DNA of 64,000 bases, taken from contig SMMW01000585.1 in the NCBI GenBank assembly GCA_004794655.1, positions 1,134,001-1,198,000 on the forward strand, read 5' to 3'. The DNA comes from Marisa cornuarietis (taxonomy: Eukaryota > Mollusca > Gastropoda > Architaenioglossa > Ampullariidae). The notes under the pieces were generated by a model that was not told where the DNA came from, made no database searches, and was given only the letters and a program-made list of their open reading frames with translations. Positions 39,308 to 51,300 of the stretch are shown here, piece after piece. Numbering within the stretch: the first letter of the stretch is position 1; every line of letters starts with the position of its first letter. The position numbers were made by a program, and so were the translations under genes.

Positions 39308-39770
39308 CCGGTGTCACGATCTATGGCTTTGCCTAAGCTACCACTTTGCCTCTCATAGTGCGCATGCGCAGGGGGCGTTGTATAGTATTATAGCGTGTTA
39401 ATATAGTACGCACAGACTGATTTTTAATTAGTTTGAAAGAAATGTGTCATGTGAAGTAATCGTTCGTCGGCTGTTATTGTCGTTTAGCGATACAAATGAC
39501 CGATCGTAATTAGAAGTCAAGGGAAGTAATTCAGTCGTTTTGACTACTTAGATTTCATTCTTTATTTCCGCACTACATAGTATACATAGTAACAAGATGT
39601 AATAAAATACATACGTTTATGAATATGTACTGCATAGCTTAAAATGCTCGCAAACCTTTCCAGAATATGACAAACACGTCATGTGGTGGACATGATCTGT
39701 TGACCCCTGCGCATGCGCACTGTGAGAGGCAAAGTGGTAGCTTAGGCAAAGCCATAGATCGTGACACCGG
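39308..39770. mobile_element. Foldback element with 67-bp inverted repeats
   Basis: Arm 39308-39374 is the reverse complement of arm 39704-39770 with a single mismatch (CTCATAGTGCGC versus CTCACAGTGCGC). The arms start CCGGTGTCACGATCTATGGC and end GCGCATGCGCAGGGG. The 329-bp centre is A/T-rich, non-coding and unrelated to the arms. The near-identity of the arms implies recent insertion or arm conversion. No target-site duplication could be assigned. Confidence 0.85.
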
Positions 39771-40689
39771 CAGCAGGGAAGTGAGGGGGGCAGGCTCGTC
39801 GCCGTCATCAGCCGTAACGTCAAACGACGTGATACGTGAGATTGCGCTAATGGGCTGACCGACGCTCACCCCCGATACATCGTGATGACAGAGACCTTGT
39901 CCTGCACAGCGAAAGACGAGAAAGAAGAATGAGGCTGGTATGTGCGAAGGGATTGGGTTTGTTTATTGTAGCATGGCGCCCGTCAGACTGCCAAAGCAAT
40001 GGGCAGAGTAACAGTTCTACAACAGAGGGCACTAAAATTGTCGTTGTATCTAATTTATTAAAATTACTCGGTTAATCGACCTCGATTAAAAAGTTCGCAC
40101 TATGTGATAAGTGTATCTTAACTGATTTCTAACGTCAAATATATAAATTTCAAGGTCTCTGTCAAAAATGTATTTTTCTTTCGAATGCAGTAATTTCTTT
40201 CATAGAACAGTATGTAGTTCTTGAGTAGTAAAATTTGGAAGCTCATTAGTTAATCTTCTAAAACTTTATGGTAATTGCAATATGAGTATGCCAATGATTG
40301 AGTTAACGTAAGCGTACCCTGTAAGGTGCCGTCTTTGTGTTTGTTTGTTCGTTTTTTGCCTGTTTTTTCTGAAGTTAATCAATGACGAGTTAGTTTCTTA
40401 TTTAAAGGCGACACAGGTTTAATTTGCCTAAGCCTATAGGTGACACATCAAACAATGTCTGTCCCCAGAGGGTGTATTGCTGAGCGGTCCTACTCTGGTC
40501 GTCAGCATGCGAAGACATCGATGCGACTCATATAGTGCAAGGATCTTACTGAATGTTATTTTATTTGTGAATTCAGTTTAATAACCTTCTTCGACGTTTT
40601 CGACCCTAACACGAAAGCTTGAGAGAGCTCAGCTAGTCATGATCAGCTGCAAGGTCAACAAGAAACACAAAGGACTCATTTACGATATG

Positions 40690-40722
40690 ATTGTTTATTA
40701 TTTATCCCAGAAGGCAATTATT
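40690..40722 (-). mobile_element. Retroelement 3' tail, third copy
   Basis: The minus strand reads AATTGCCTTCTGGGATAAAT then AATAAAC, close to the tails at 11565 and 19095. No coding body was recognised. Confidence 0.35.
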
Positions 40723-42280
40723 ATAGTATATTGTTGGATCCTTTTCCCATCATAAACCTATTAGACGATTATAATCGAACCGTCGTTTAGGCATCCATTC
40801 TTCCCAGTTGACATAAAAAAAATTAAGGGATCGATGCTGCTCGCTGAGCCTAATTTAGGTTCGTACCGAGAGAGATCCCCAGAAATAGGCATGGCTCCAG
40901 GAGGTGAGTGGGCGTGAATTTCAAGTGACATTCCTAACAGGGAGGAACCTGAGCTGACTCGGGGATCAAGCCAGTTGCAACCTGCTCAGCAGGGTCGATG
41001 ACTTAACTGGTGACGGTACAGTCTAAACGTTGGTGTCACCAGTCATTAGTGTTCACCTTCTTTTGCCCCTTCACCACCACCCCTCCACACACAAACACAC
41101 ACTCCACCTCTTCGTTTGTTTTTCTCCTCATACAGAACCACGTGTCGACAGCGATTAAAGATCTCGATTTAATTTTAGCCATCACCTTTTCTACTTAAAA
41201 AATCAGTTTAAAATGGTTACAAAGGCAAAGAGGTGTGTTATTCTGCAGCTGAGGTTGACATGTTACAACACTGAGAACGATAAAGAAGAGAGGAGCAACA
41301 CGACGAAGATTTTGATGATATCGGTCATCATCTGTGCGACGTGAGTGGCATCAGATTCTGGAGATACCTTATGCCTGCCAAATACTGGAACAGCGACATT
41401 GCCCCGTATTACTAACTGCACGGCTGTCCGGCAATGGACTTCATGTTTGAGGGCCAAACATCAGGCAGAGCGCTAGGGCGAGTCACGCACGACACGTGCT
41501 GAGTGTGTATTGGCCCGTTCATCCCATGGACAGCCGATCCCGAGCCAGCTGGTCCTTACCTGTCCTCACCTCTCCGGATGCCGAACGACCATCAGCGATC
41601 CGCTTACGGCCCGCCGCGAGACACAAACATGCTGTTTAGTCAAACTTCTAATACCTTCTTCATCTTTCCATTTGCCCTCAAAGCCCTCCCCCCCCACCTC
41701 TCACCTTGTAGCTTCTCCTCTTTCCCTCCCTCTCCCGTGCTGGCCATGGACGGTAGATGGATGTAGTTGGCATCATCGTTTTCCCCCTTCCTCTTCGCCA
41801 CCTCTCCTTCCTCGCGAAGCCTCTGTTTCTTCATCCTGTTGTGAAGAAGCTGTTAGCAATAGCTGCCCCACCTCCTGCCTGTCTATAAAGTCTTCTACCG
41901 TATTTGGGGCGTGTGGCAAACGAAGTTCGACTTCCCGAACAGTTTGTAAGTTTGGATTCCCTTTCCTAGCGCAGACGCTTCTTCATACAAGCAAAGAGGT
42001 ACGCCCAGTCTTTCTCCCCAATATTCAAGTATTCATGTACATGTTATCATGACTTTTTGAATTATAAATAAAATGATCCAATTGTGGTGGTGATTTTGAT
42101 GCTAATAGTAAGAGAAATTATTCCAGCTGATCTTTGTGTGACTGCGCCCTGTAAGCTGGATAAGGAGACCCAGTCCTGCCTGTGGTGACTATAATCGACA
42201 CAAAAATGTTGTGATTTACATCACAACTAAACTTCTGTAGAGATTATAGTTATGAAAGATTTTTCATTGCCTGTGCACAG

Positions 42281-42377
42281 ATGACTGGCTCCATGTCCAC
42301 CACATTAGAAGGCCGGAGAAATGCACGATCCTGGTGCGCACTGCTCACTCTCGTGACGGTCTTCGCCAGCGTGAGAG
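42281..42377 (+). CDS. Pif-like: Pif-like exon 1: start codon and signal peptide
   Basis: ATG at 42281, with an alternative in-frame ATG at 42293. A charged lead (EGRRNARS) is followed by a hydrophobic core [16 protein letters not shown], a standard secretory signal. The exon ends in phase 1 with AGAG|GTACGA. The acceptor-like sequence just before 42281 implies the 5' UTR continues in an upstream exon that I cannot place. Confidence 0.8.
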
Positions 42378-45300
42378 GTACGAGAAATGCGGGTGGTTTT
42401 CTGAAAGTTGAAAGGGTCCAGCACGAGAAGAAAATATTTCATGAGTTGAATTACCCATTTTTATTTTATTAAAGAGGCCCAGTGCGAAGAACAAAAAAGG
42501 CCTTCCGATTGATTGATTGATTGATTGATTAATTCCTCCTTTGTTTCTTTAATTACTAATTTATGAGAATGCTGGACTGTGTCTGTCACAAATTTGAAGT
42601 TAAAAGAATAGACATGTAAGCTTTTAGGAGAAATACCAAATCGTTACGTTACCGCTGTTTGTCTATGTGTGCATAATATGTTTTACTATGTTTTTATTTT
42701 GTGCCTATGTGTCTGTGTGTAAAGCGGGTGCAGTGTGTAGGAGAGATAGTGTGAATTTTGCGTCTATGTGATTGCGAGGGTGTGTGTATATAGTTATACA
42801 TGTGTAGGTATCAGTAACGAAATGTCGCTTTATGTATGTATGGATAGTGAATGATGATAATGAGATCTACTCCACAAAAAATTTCTCAATATATTTATTA
42901 ACATAATAAATGTTGTATTAAAACAGAATTACCAAGCCATGATTTTACAGTGAAAAGTCTAGGATCATTAAACCTCAAACTTTCTTTTTTGGAAACTCTA
43001 GAAACATTAACCAGAAACATCCACGGGAAAAACTAGGTTTGTTTAAAAACTTGCAGAATGAAATGAAACAAGAGACAGTCAATATGTTGTAAGATTTAGC
43101 TCACATTGTTCTGTATAGTTTATTTTGGTCACTGCCTTTTAGTGTATCTCTAAATGTTCTGCAGCAAATATGTCAAGTAAAGAAAAACAAGCAGTCAGTA
43201 ATGTAGAGTTGTCATTCGCTTCCTCTGTTTGAAGCAGACTGCCCACACTATAGTGTTTTCGAAGGATTATTCACTCATCCCAAGAACAAACACACACGCA
43301 TTCACTATTAGAAAACCTCCTCCCACATCCCACCCTATCTTGTTTATCCAGCAGCTGTGACTACCTGATTTGTCAAGGGAGGTAAAATAATCGAGGTACC
43401 GTGCCTTAGACACGGTGAACCACTTCCAAGTCCTAAATTCTTTAAAACTCGGGCATCTGCGGATAATAAACGTAGAACTCAGCAAAATAACAGTTATTTC
43501 GATTCAGGCTTAAAAGACCACCTGATCGTGAGGTGTCGAACCTTATTGATCTTACATGTAAGTAAAATACATTTCTGTTATGTATGTAATTTGTATTTTT
43601 TTTCTCGCTTTAGCCATCTGTACAGTCTGCGCTATACACCATCTGATTGGCGATGTTTATTCTCTCCTTGTCTAAGGTCACAACTGGATGGGTGGTGGCT
43701 GGAGATACCCACTATGGGGCACTGGAGACAGCAGTGAGGAGTTTCTCTTGCACTCGCCTGGCTACAGCAGCTACGCGCGTGCTGGCTACAACACCGGTTA
43801 CAATAATGGTTACAACACGAGATATAGCCAAAATTATCCTGCCCAACCTTCCAACGCAGGCTACAACCCGGGTTACGGAAGATACTCTTGGTACGGGTAC
43901 AACAACCAGCCTGTCGGTGTAGGGTTGGGTCAGCAAAACAGCGGTGGGAGGGCCATGCCAAGGACAACATGGGGTCACGCTCCGGGGTCAAAAAGTGGCG
44001 ATTCCAGTGCACAAGGAGGGCTTAGCGCAGGAAGACGTGCTGGAGGGGATTCCAGCAGCGAAGATGACTCCACTGGCTTGCTGGGCGGCCTGCTGGCCGG
44101 TTTAGGTGGAGGTGGCTCGTCCCACAAAGGGCGCGACCCGTTGACTTCTGACATATTGGCAAGAGCGGGTGAGGGGAATGACGGGTCACAGAGTGCTGAC
44201 GTCAGTCTCACCAGGAGCGACGATGAAAGCAGCGTGGGTGATGATGTCGCAGAGGTGGTCATGGGCGGCAGGCAGCCAGAGGCCGAAGCTGACTCCAACA
44301 GCTTCGAGGGCGACGAAATCGGCAATAACAACAACAGAGGCAGCGACAACTCAGGGCGCCACGTCACCAGCTACCCGACAACCAGTCAGTACTCATTTCT
44401 TTCTTCCGTTTGACACCGGCACAGACATTCGCAGTGAGCGTTAAGTTAGCTGTTTATTTTTCTCCTTCCTCAGTCGCTTCTGTGAAATGTCTTTTTATTC
44501 TTTGCTTCTTTGTTTGATTGCTCGCTTGTTTTTCTTGCTCTTGCTCGCGCGCGCTTAAGAACTCATTACTCGTGAAAGATTACAGCACACCTGAGAACCG
44601 TTTACATGACAGGTGGGCTAGGAAGACGGAGATGTTGGACGATGTCTAAAATAGGCTCGCTTTGAGCCAGCAGAGCATCGGTCTGCTGTCAGACTCCCTG
44701 TGTTCGCCATCAGTCACGTGGACCTTTGAGCTACAACAGGCTCAACCAGTTCTTTAACTCTAAAATGATCCGCCTCCCTCTTTTTTCTCTTTCTCTCGTT
44801 CTGTCATCTCTCTGTGTAAGAAATCTTTAGCACAACTCTATTTTTTTAAAGAATAATCTTGCTGTTTGCTGTAACCCGTTTTTACATCTTTGTTTGACAA
44901 ATCTGTGTACTCTGAGTGACAAATGACTAATCGGTGTGCATATGCTACACGTGAGTATCTACACGATGATTATAAATAAACGAATCTCGTTAAATAATTT
45001 TACATGATAGACTACACATGGACTTAAGGGCGCGCACACACACACACACACAGAACACGTAATCACAATTACCAATCGTTATTATCATGGGCAGACTGCC
45101 AGGCAGCCATGGATGTAGCCGTGCTGGTAGACCTATCCCAGAGAGCCTCGGCGCCGGATGTGACACAAGTGCGGAACTCCCTGGGGAACCTGGTGGACAA
45201 CATGCACGTACAGCGCGGAGGTCGGCACATGGCACTCATGACCTACGGCGCGCAGGTGCGCGTGACGTCAGCTTTGAGCGGCAACGCTGGGCAGCTCAAG

Positions 45301-48300
45301 ACCGACATTGCGCAATTAGCGCCGGCAGGTGGCGCCGCTGACATGGCACTGGCTCTACAGAGCATGCGCGATTTGCTGACGTTACAGGGCCGCCCTAGCG
45401 TACCCAAAGTGAGTTTGTGTTTGTACGTGCGTGCGTGTGTGTGTTTAACCGCATTACACAATGTTTTTGACAAACCAGTTACAACTGTGTTAAACTGCCA
45501 TTAAAAAACATTGAGCTTAATTATTAAATTATTTTAGTCTCATGCTGGCCTTTAAACAAATAGTAGTTGTCAATCTGCTCAAAACACCGCAGTGCAGTCA
45601 GTCATGTAGTCAAGTCTTATAGCTCAATACTCGTTAGTGACTTACAGAAATTATAGAAATACAGACTTACACTATAACCACTCCGAGGGTTCCGAGGCTA
45701 GAGGCCGGTTTCCCGTGGGGTCGTAAGTTGGGCTAGTAAAGCCCACGTTTTTCAGCTAATTTCCACAAATCGTCATTGGCTGATGTGCATGATGATGCCT
45801 TGAAAATGAATCTTAAATCGCCAAGTCGCAAGTGGCAAGTCCACCATTCAGGCCACTTTTATCGAAGTCGATTTATACTTGAGATCGCCGATAAAACACT
45901 TATTTTCAAGTGAAACGTGATATCCAGCTCAGATGACTTTTAAGATGGTATCAAAAAGCCCACGCCAAAATTGCTACAGTTTGACATACATCGCTGAAAA
46001 CGATTTGCAAAAGAAACCTGTCTAAATAGCCAACTTGATTAAAATTTGTTTTTAAAATTATCCTCAGGCAGGAATAATCAGTGTTTCGTAAATTAATTTA
46101 GAAAGGTACAGTCTACGAACATGTCCAGCAGCTACAACGAGAGGGCAATTTCCGGTAGCTGAATGAAGGAGGCAAGAAGAATCACCATTAAAGAATTTAT
46201 GAGATTAAGTGGATAAACGTGGCTACTGTCATTGAACAGACGATGGCTAAGGCAAAGCCACGTGTGTACGATGGAGAAGACGCACCATCAAACAAAGCTC
46301 GTCATTCGATAACTGAAATTTCAGATGTGATATAAAGAAAAGAGTCTGCCACCGCCCCCCCCCCAAAAAAAAAAAATTAGGTGGAACTGTGTCGAAAAAA
46401 ATGAAAGAGTAGAGACTGACCTGCAACAACATACATTAATCAGCAGAGAACCGACAGTAATGGAAGGCTGTGAGTTGATGCCTTAAGGATTCAGTAAGAA
46501 GGAAGTCCTTTCAGTCTTGACCTCTCGACGACTGGAAATCATTTCTACTGATTGAACATGCGATTGCTCTGAGGGCAGATTTTACCTCACACACTCTCTC
46601 TCTCTCACACGCACACACACACATACACAAACACGCAAACACACACAATACCACGCAGCTACTACCTGCATTTCGCCGGCTTGCCTCCTACTACGTCGCC
46701 TGCACGTAACATCTTCCACAGCTGTCTGTTGTGACGTGTACCTGTGCTCACCTGTTTATTGTTACGTGTGTCTGTACCATCTGTTGTGCAGGCCTGTGTC
46801 CTCATCACTGACGAACGGGCGACCAGCAGTCAGATGGCAGCCCGACAGGCGGTGCTGGCACGCAGGGCTGGCATACAGATGCTGGTGGTGGCCGTGGGGC
46901 AGGACCTGGATGTTGATGACCTCAGGCAGGTGGCAGACAACGATGATTATCACCTGCTGTTTGCGGAAGGCTTCTTAGACTTGGCTGGCCTCACGGGTCT
47001 CATCTCAAGCACGTTGTGTTCCGGTAAGTTTCATCTTCTCTCCTGGTAAGTTTGCCTCTGATATAATCAGCTCTGTAAGTTTGTATCGTCAAAACTGTCA
47101 GGCGGTTTCTTTTAAAAATGGCAATGTATGTTTCTTATAAGACTACTTATGCTATTAATTATCCACTGCTTCTAATTTTTAATTTCTTAAAAGTGGGTTT
47201 ACTGGTGAGTTTGTACAATATGTTAATGACTATTGACCAATTAAGAAATTTCTGTTGTGCATAATACTAATGAATAGTTTAGTTTCCACTTAGCATTCTA
47301 ACTAAGTAACAGTGTTTTATTGCTATCATACTAAAATTATTGTTATAGGTTTTCGTATACTAACAGCATGTTTATTTCCATTTCTCAAAGCCAATGACAA
47401 CAGTGCAAATCTTACAGAAAGACCCTACCCTGAAATCACAGAAAAGCCCCCGGCTGAAGAGACAAAAATACCATTTACTAAGAGTACAGAAATATCATAC
47501 ACTAAGGCAACAGAAGCACCACTTACTAAAGAGACAGAGGAACCATACACTGAAGAGACAGACGCACCATACACTGAGGAGACAGAGGCAACATACACTG
47601 AAGAGACAGACGCACCATACACTGAGGAGACAGAGGCATCATACACTGAAGAGACAGACGCACCATACACTGAGGAGACAGAGGCACCATACACTGAAGA
47701 GACAGACGCAGCATACACTGAAGAGACAGAGGCACCATACACTGAAGAGACAGAGGCACCATACACCGAAGAAACAGACGCACCATACACTGAAGAGACA
47801 GACGCAGCATACACTGAGGAGACAGAGGCACCATACACTGAAGAGACAGACGCACCATACACTGAGGAGACAGAGGCACCATACACTGAAGAGACAGACG
47901 CACCATACACTGAGGAGACAGAGGCACCATACACTGAAGAGACAGACGCACCACTTACTAAAGAGACAGAGGAACCATACACTGAAGAGTCAGACTCACC
48001 ATACACTGAGGAGACAGAGGCAACATACACTGAAGAGACAGACGCACCATACACCGAGGAGACAGACGCACCACTTACTAAAAAGACAGAGGCACAATAC
48101 ACTGAAGAGACAGACGCACCACTTACTAAAGAGACAGAGGCACCATACACTGAAGAGACAGAGGCACCATACACTGGGGAGACAGAGGCACCATGCACTG
48201 AAGAGACAGACGAACCATACACTGAGGAGACAGACGCACCATACACTGAGGAGACAGAGGCACCATACACTGAAGAGACAGACGCACCATACACTGAGGA

Positions 48301-51300
48301 GACAGACGCACCACTTACTGAGGAGACAGACGCACCATACACTGAGGAGACAGAGGCACCATACACTGAAGAGACAGACGCACCACTTACTAAAGAGACA
48401 GAGGCACCATACACTGAAGAGACAGACGCACCATACACTGAAGAGACAGAGGCACCATACACTAAAGAGACAGAGGCACCATTCACTGAGGAGACAGACG
48501 CACCATACACCGAAGAGACAGAGGCACTGTTTACTGAAGACACAGAATCACCTCTTACTGAAGAGACAGAAGCACCATACATTGAAGAGACAGAGACACC
48601 TCTGACTGAAGAGACAGAAGCATCTTTAACTGAAAAGACAGAAGCACCATACACTGAAGAGACAGAGGCACCTCTTACTGAGGAGACAGAGACACATATT
48701 ACTGAAGAGACAGAAGCACCTCCTACTGAAGAGACAGAAGCACCATACACTGAAGAGACAGAGACACCTCTTACTGAAGAGACAGAAGCACCTCCTACTG
48801 AAGAGACAGAAGCACCATACACTGAAGTGACAGAGGCACCATACACTGAGGAGACAGAGGGACCATACACTGAGGAGACAGAGGCACTGTACACTGAAGA
48901 GACAGATGCGCCACTTACTGAAGAGACTGAAGCACCACTTACTAAGGAGACAGAGGCACTGTACACTGAAGAGACAGAGACACCTCTTACTGAAGAGACA
49001 GAAGCACCTCCTACTGAAGAGACAGAGGCACCATACACTGAAGAGACAGAGGCACCACTTACTAAGGAGACAGATGGACCATACACTGAGGAGACAGAGG
49101 CACTGTACACTGAAGAGACAGACGCACCACTTACTAAGGAGACAGAGGTACTGTACACTGAAGAGACAGATGCACCACTTAGTAAGGAGACAGAGGGACC
49201 ATACACTGAGGAGACAGAGGCACTGTACACTGAAGAGACAGATGCACCACTTACTGAAGAGACAGATGCACCACTTACTGAAGAGACAGACACACCATAC
49301 ACTGAAGAGACAGAGATACCACTTACTGAAGAGACAGAAACACTTCTTACTGAAGAAACAGAAACACCATACACTGAAGAGACAGAGGTACCATACACTG
49401 AGGAGACAGATGCACTGTATACTGTAGAAACAGAAGCGCCTTACACTAAAGAGACAGAGGCATCTCTTACTGAAGAGACAGACGCACCGTTTACTGAAGA
49501 GACAGAGGCACCTCTTACTGAAGAGACAGACGCACCATACACTGAAGTGACAGCAAGAACATTATCTGAGTTAACAGAAGCTAGTCCTAACCTGACGGAA
49601 TCTTCTAGTTCTAATATGATAGAAATTACTTCTCCTGACACGACAGAAACTCCCAGAAACGACACACCAGAAACACGTCCTCCTGAGTCGAGCAAGACGT
49701 CAGAGTTGACATTCCCGCAAACACCGGTTAGCTCCCCTCACAATGCTGACACCACAGTACTAACCCAAGGGACGTCATCCACAGTCAGAACTCCCAGAGT
49801 TGAAACTGTGAGTCCTACCGAATGGATATCACTGTCGGTGAGAACAAAAACGAGTGCCTTGTCTGCGAGTACCAGGGTGACGTCATCACTCGCGCCTGAC
49901 GTCACAAGCGTAACAACGGCGCTCGGCACTCTTCCCTCGTCCTCTACATCCTCCATGTCCGCACCTGGCTGGGTCCCGGTGGGAACGACTCATTTACCCT
50001 CTGACATTGCATCATCCACCCGTGGCTTGGAAACCAGCACGACCACCTCAGACACGACAGAACGTCAACACAATGACACAGGCGGCACTGTCGTGACGCC
50101 ATCATACACCCGGGTGCAGGAAACAGACGGGACGCAAAGCTCGGTTGATGCGCGGAGTACCGGGCCCTCTGGGGCAATTGCATCCCTTTCAACACTCCTA
50201 TCCCATCTTCAGACAGACACAGCACCTTCTCACCCCACTGCAGACACAATACTTTCTTCCCATTCACCTACGGACACCGTCTCCTTAAAATTTACTTGCT
50301 CTGCTTCTACTCAGAATTTGCCTAATGTGGCAGTCTGGCCTTCATCTTTCACCCTCTATCTACCTGGGTACCCGCCCCAGTCGCAGCCTGTCCTGGCGCT
50401 TATCAACTATACAGGGCTGCTCATGCCGGTGGTGTCTGTGACATTCTACCCGCTCCCCGTTTCTTCTTGTGAGACTCCACAAGTACCTACCGGCTTCCCA
50501 AGCACCCAGTCCGATCGTACCTCTGTAACTCACCCGCTGTCCACTCAAAAATCTGTACTGACTTCCGGTACCCCACCCTCACCTCCGTCCGGTGACACCC
50601 AGACAGCGACCGCCATTCCGTACATTGACACGACCAGCGCACATCCCGCTTCTTCCGGTGGCCAATCTGCATCGCTTTCATCGTCATCTGACGCATTTCC
50701 ATCGACGCCTGCCACTTACAAGACACCAGGTGTGATCTGTGATCTGTGTGTGTGTGCGCGCGCGCGCGTGTGTGTGAGTGTGTGTGTGTGTGTGTGTGCG
50801 CGCATGCATGCACGCGCGCATTTCAGTGAATGTACGAGCAGGAGTTTCTATACTAACCCTTCTATTTTATATATGCATGTTTGCTTGTTTCTGTTTTTTC
50901 AATGATGGAAAATATTGTGTAGTTTAAAAATATACACTTTTTTGCATGGGTGTGTAGATGAATAAGCAACGGTACCAGCAAGTGTCTATACCTGAAGTAA
51001 TGATGCCATTAAATGCATGACCTCCCTAAATAGCATCACTAACGGCACTTGTTGTGGGGACTTGTTGTGTTGTCAAACTGACTTATTTGGGAAGGTAACA
51101 GGGTAACTGATGTATACTGTAATAAAGTGTACAATTAATAATCGTAGAAATGCTCCATGCAGCACTGATCCCTGGAAAAAGACGGATCTAAAAAGGATAG
51201 ATGAGTTTTATACACTTTTGACACCCCCCTCTGACCTTTCCCCACCACCATGACTTCTTACCTAGGTCTGAAACGACGGCAGCAATCTTAGCCTAGGCGC

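Larger units (their letters stand above)
34955..42280. other. Intergenic; no gene recognised
   Basis: Between the PGP-like and Pif-like genes I see no gene. It holds degenerate ATACAATATA/CCATACA simple sequence at 35697-35772, the 463-bp foldback element at 39308-39770 and a retroelement tail near 40690. The C/T-rich stretch at 41640-41830 is low-complexity and not convincingly coding. The last few hundred bases probably include the Pif-like gene's promoter. A good acceptor (cattgcctgtgcacag) ends at 42280, so an upstream noncoding 5' UTR exon is likely. Confidence 0.4.

Noticed and set aside
41510..42052. 180-codon plus-strand Ser/Pro-rich frame
   Set aside because: Low-complexity C/T-rich DNA with no domain and no convincing splice link to the Pif-like gene.
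47394..48605. 403-codon plus-strand open frame (HTLKRQ repeats)
   Set aside because: It is the +1 frame of the same repeat. The accepted frame continues through flanking mucin sequence and has matching splice phases; this one does not.
47425..49398. 657-codon minus-strand open frame (SVYGASVS repeats)
   Set aside because: It is the antisense shadow of the 24-bp coding repeat; no splice context or non-repeat sequence supports it.
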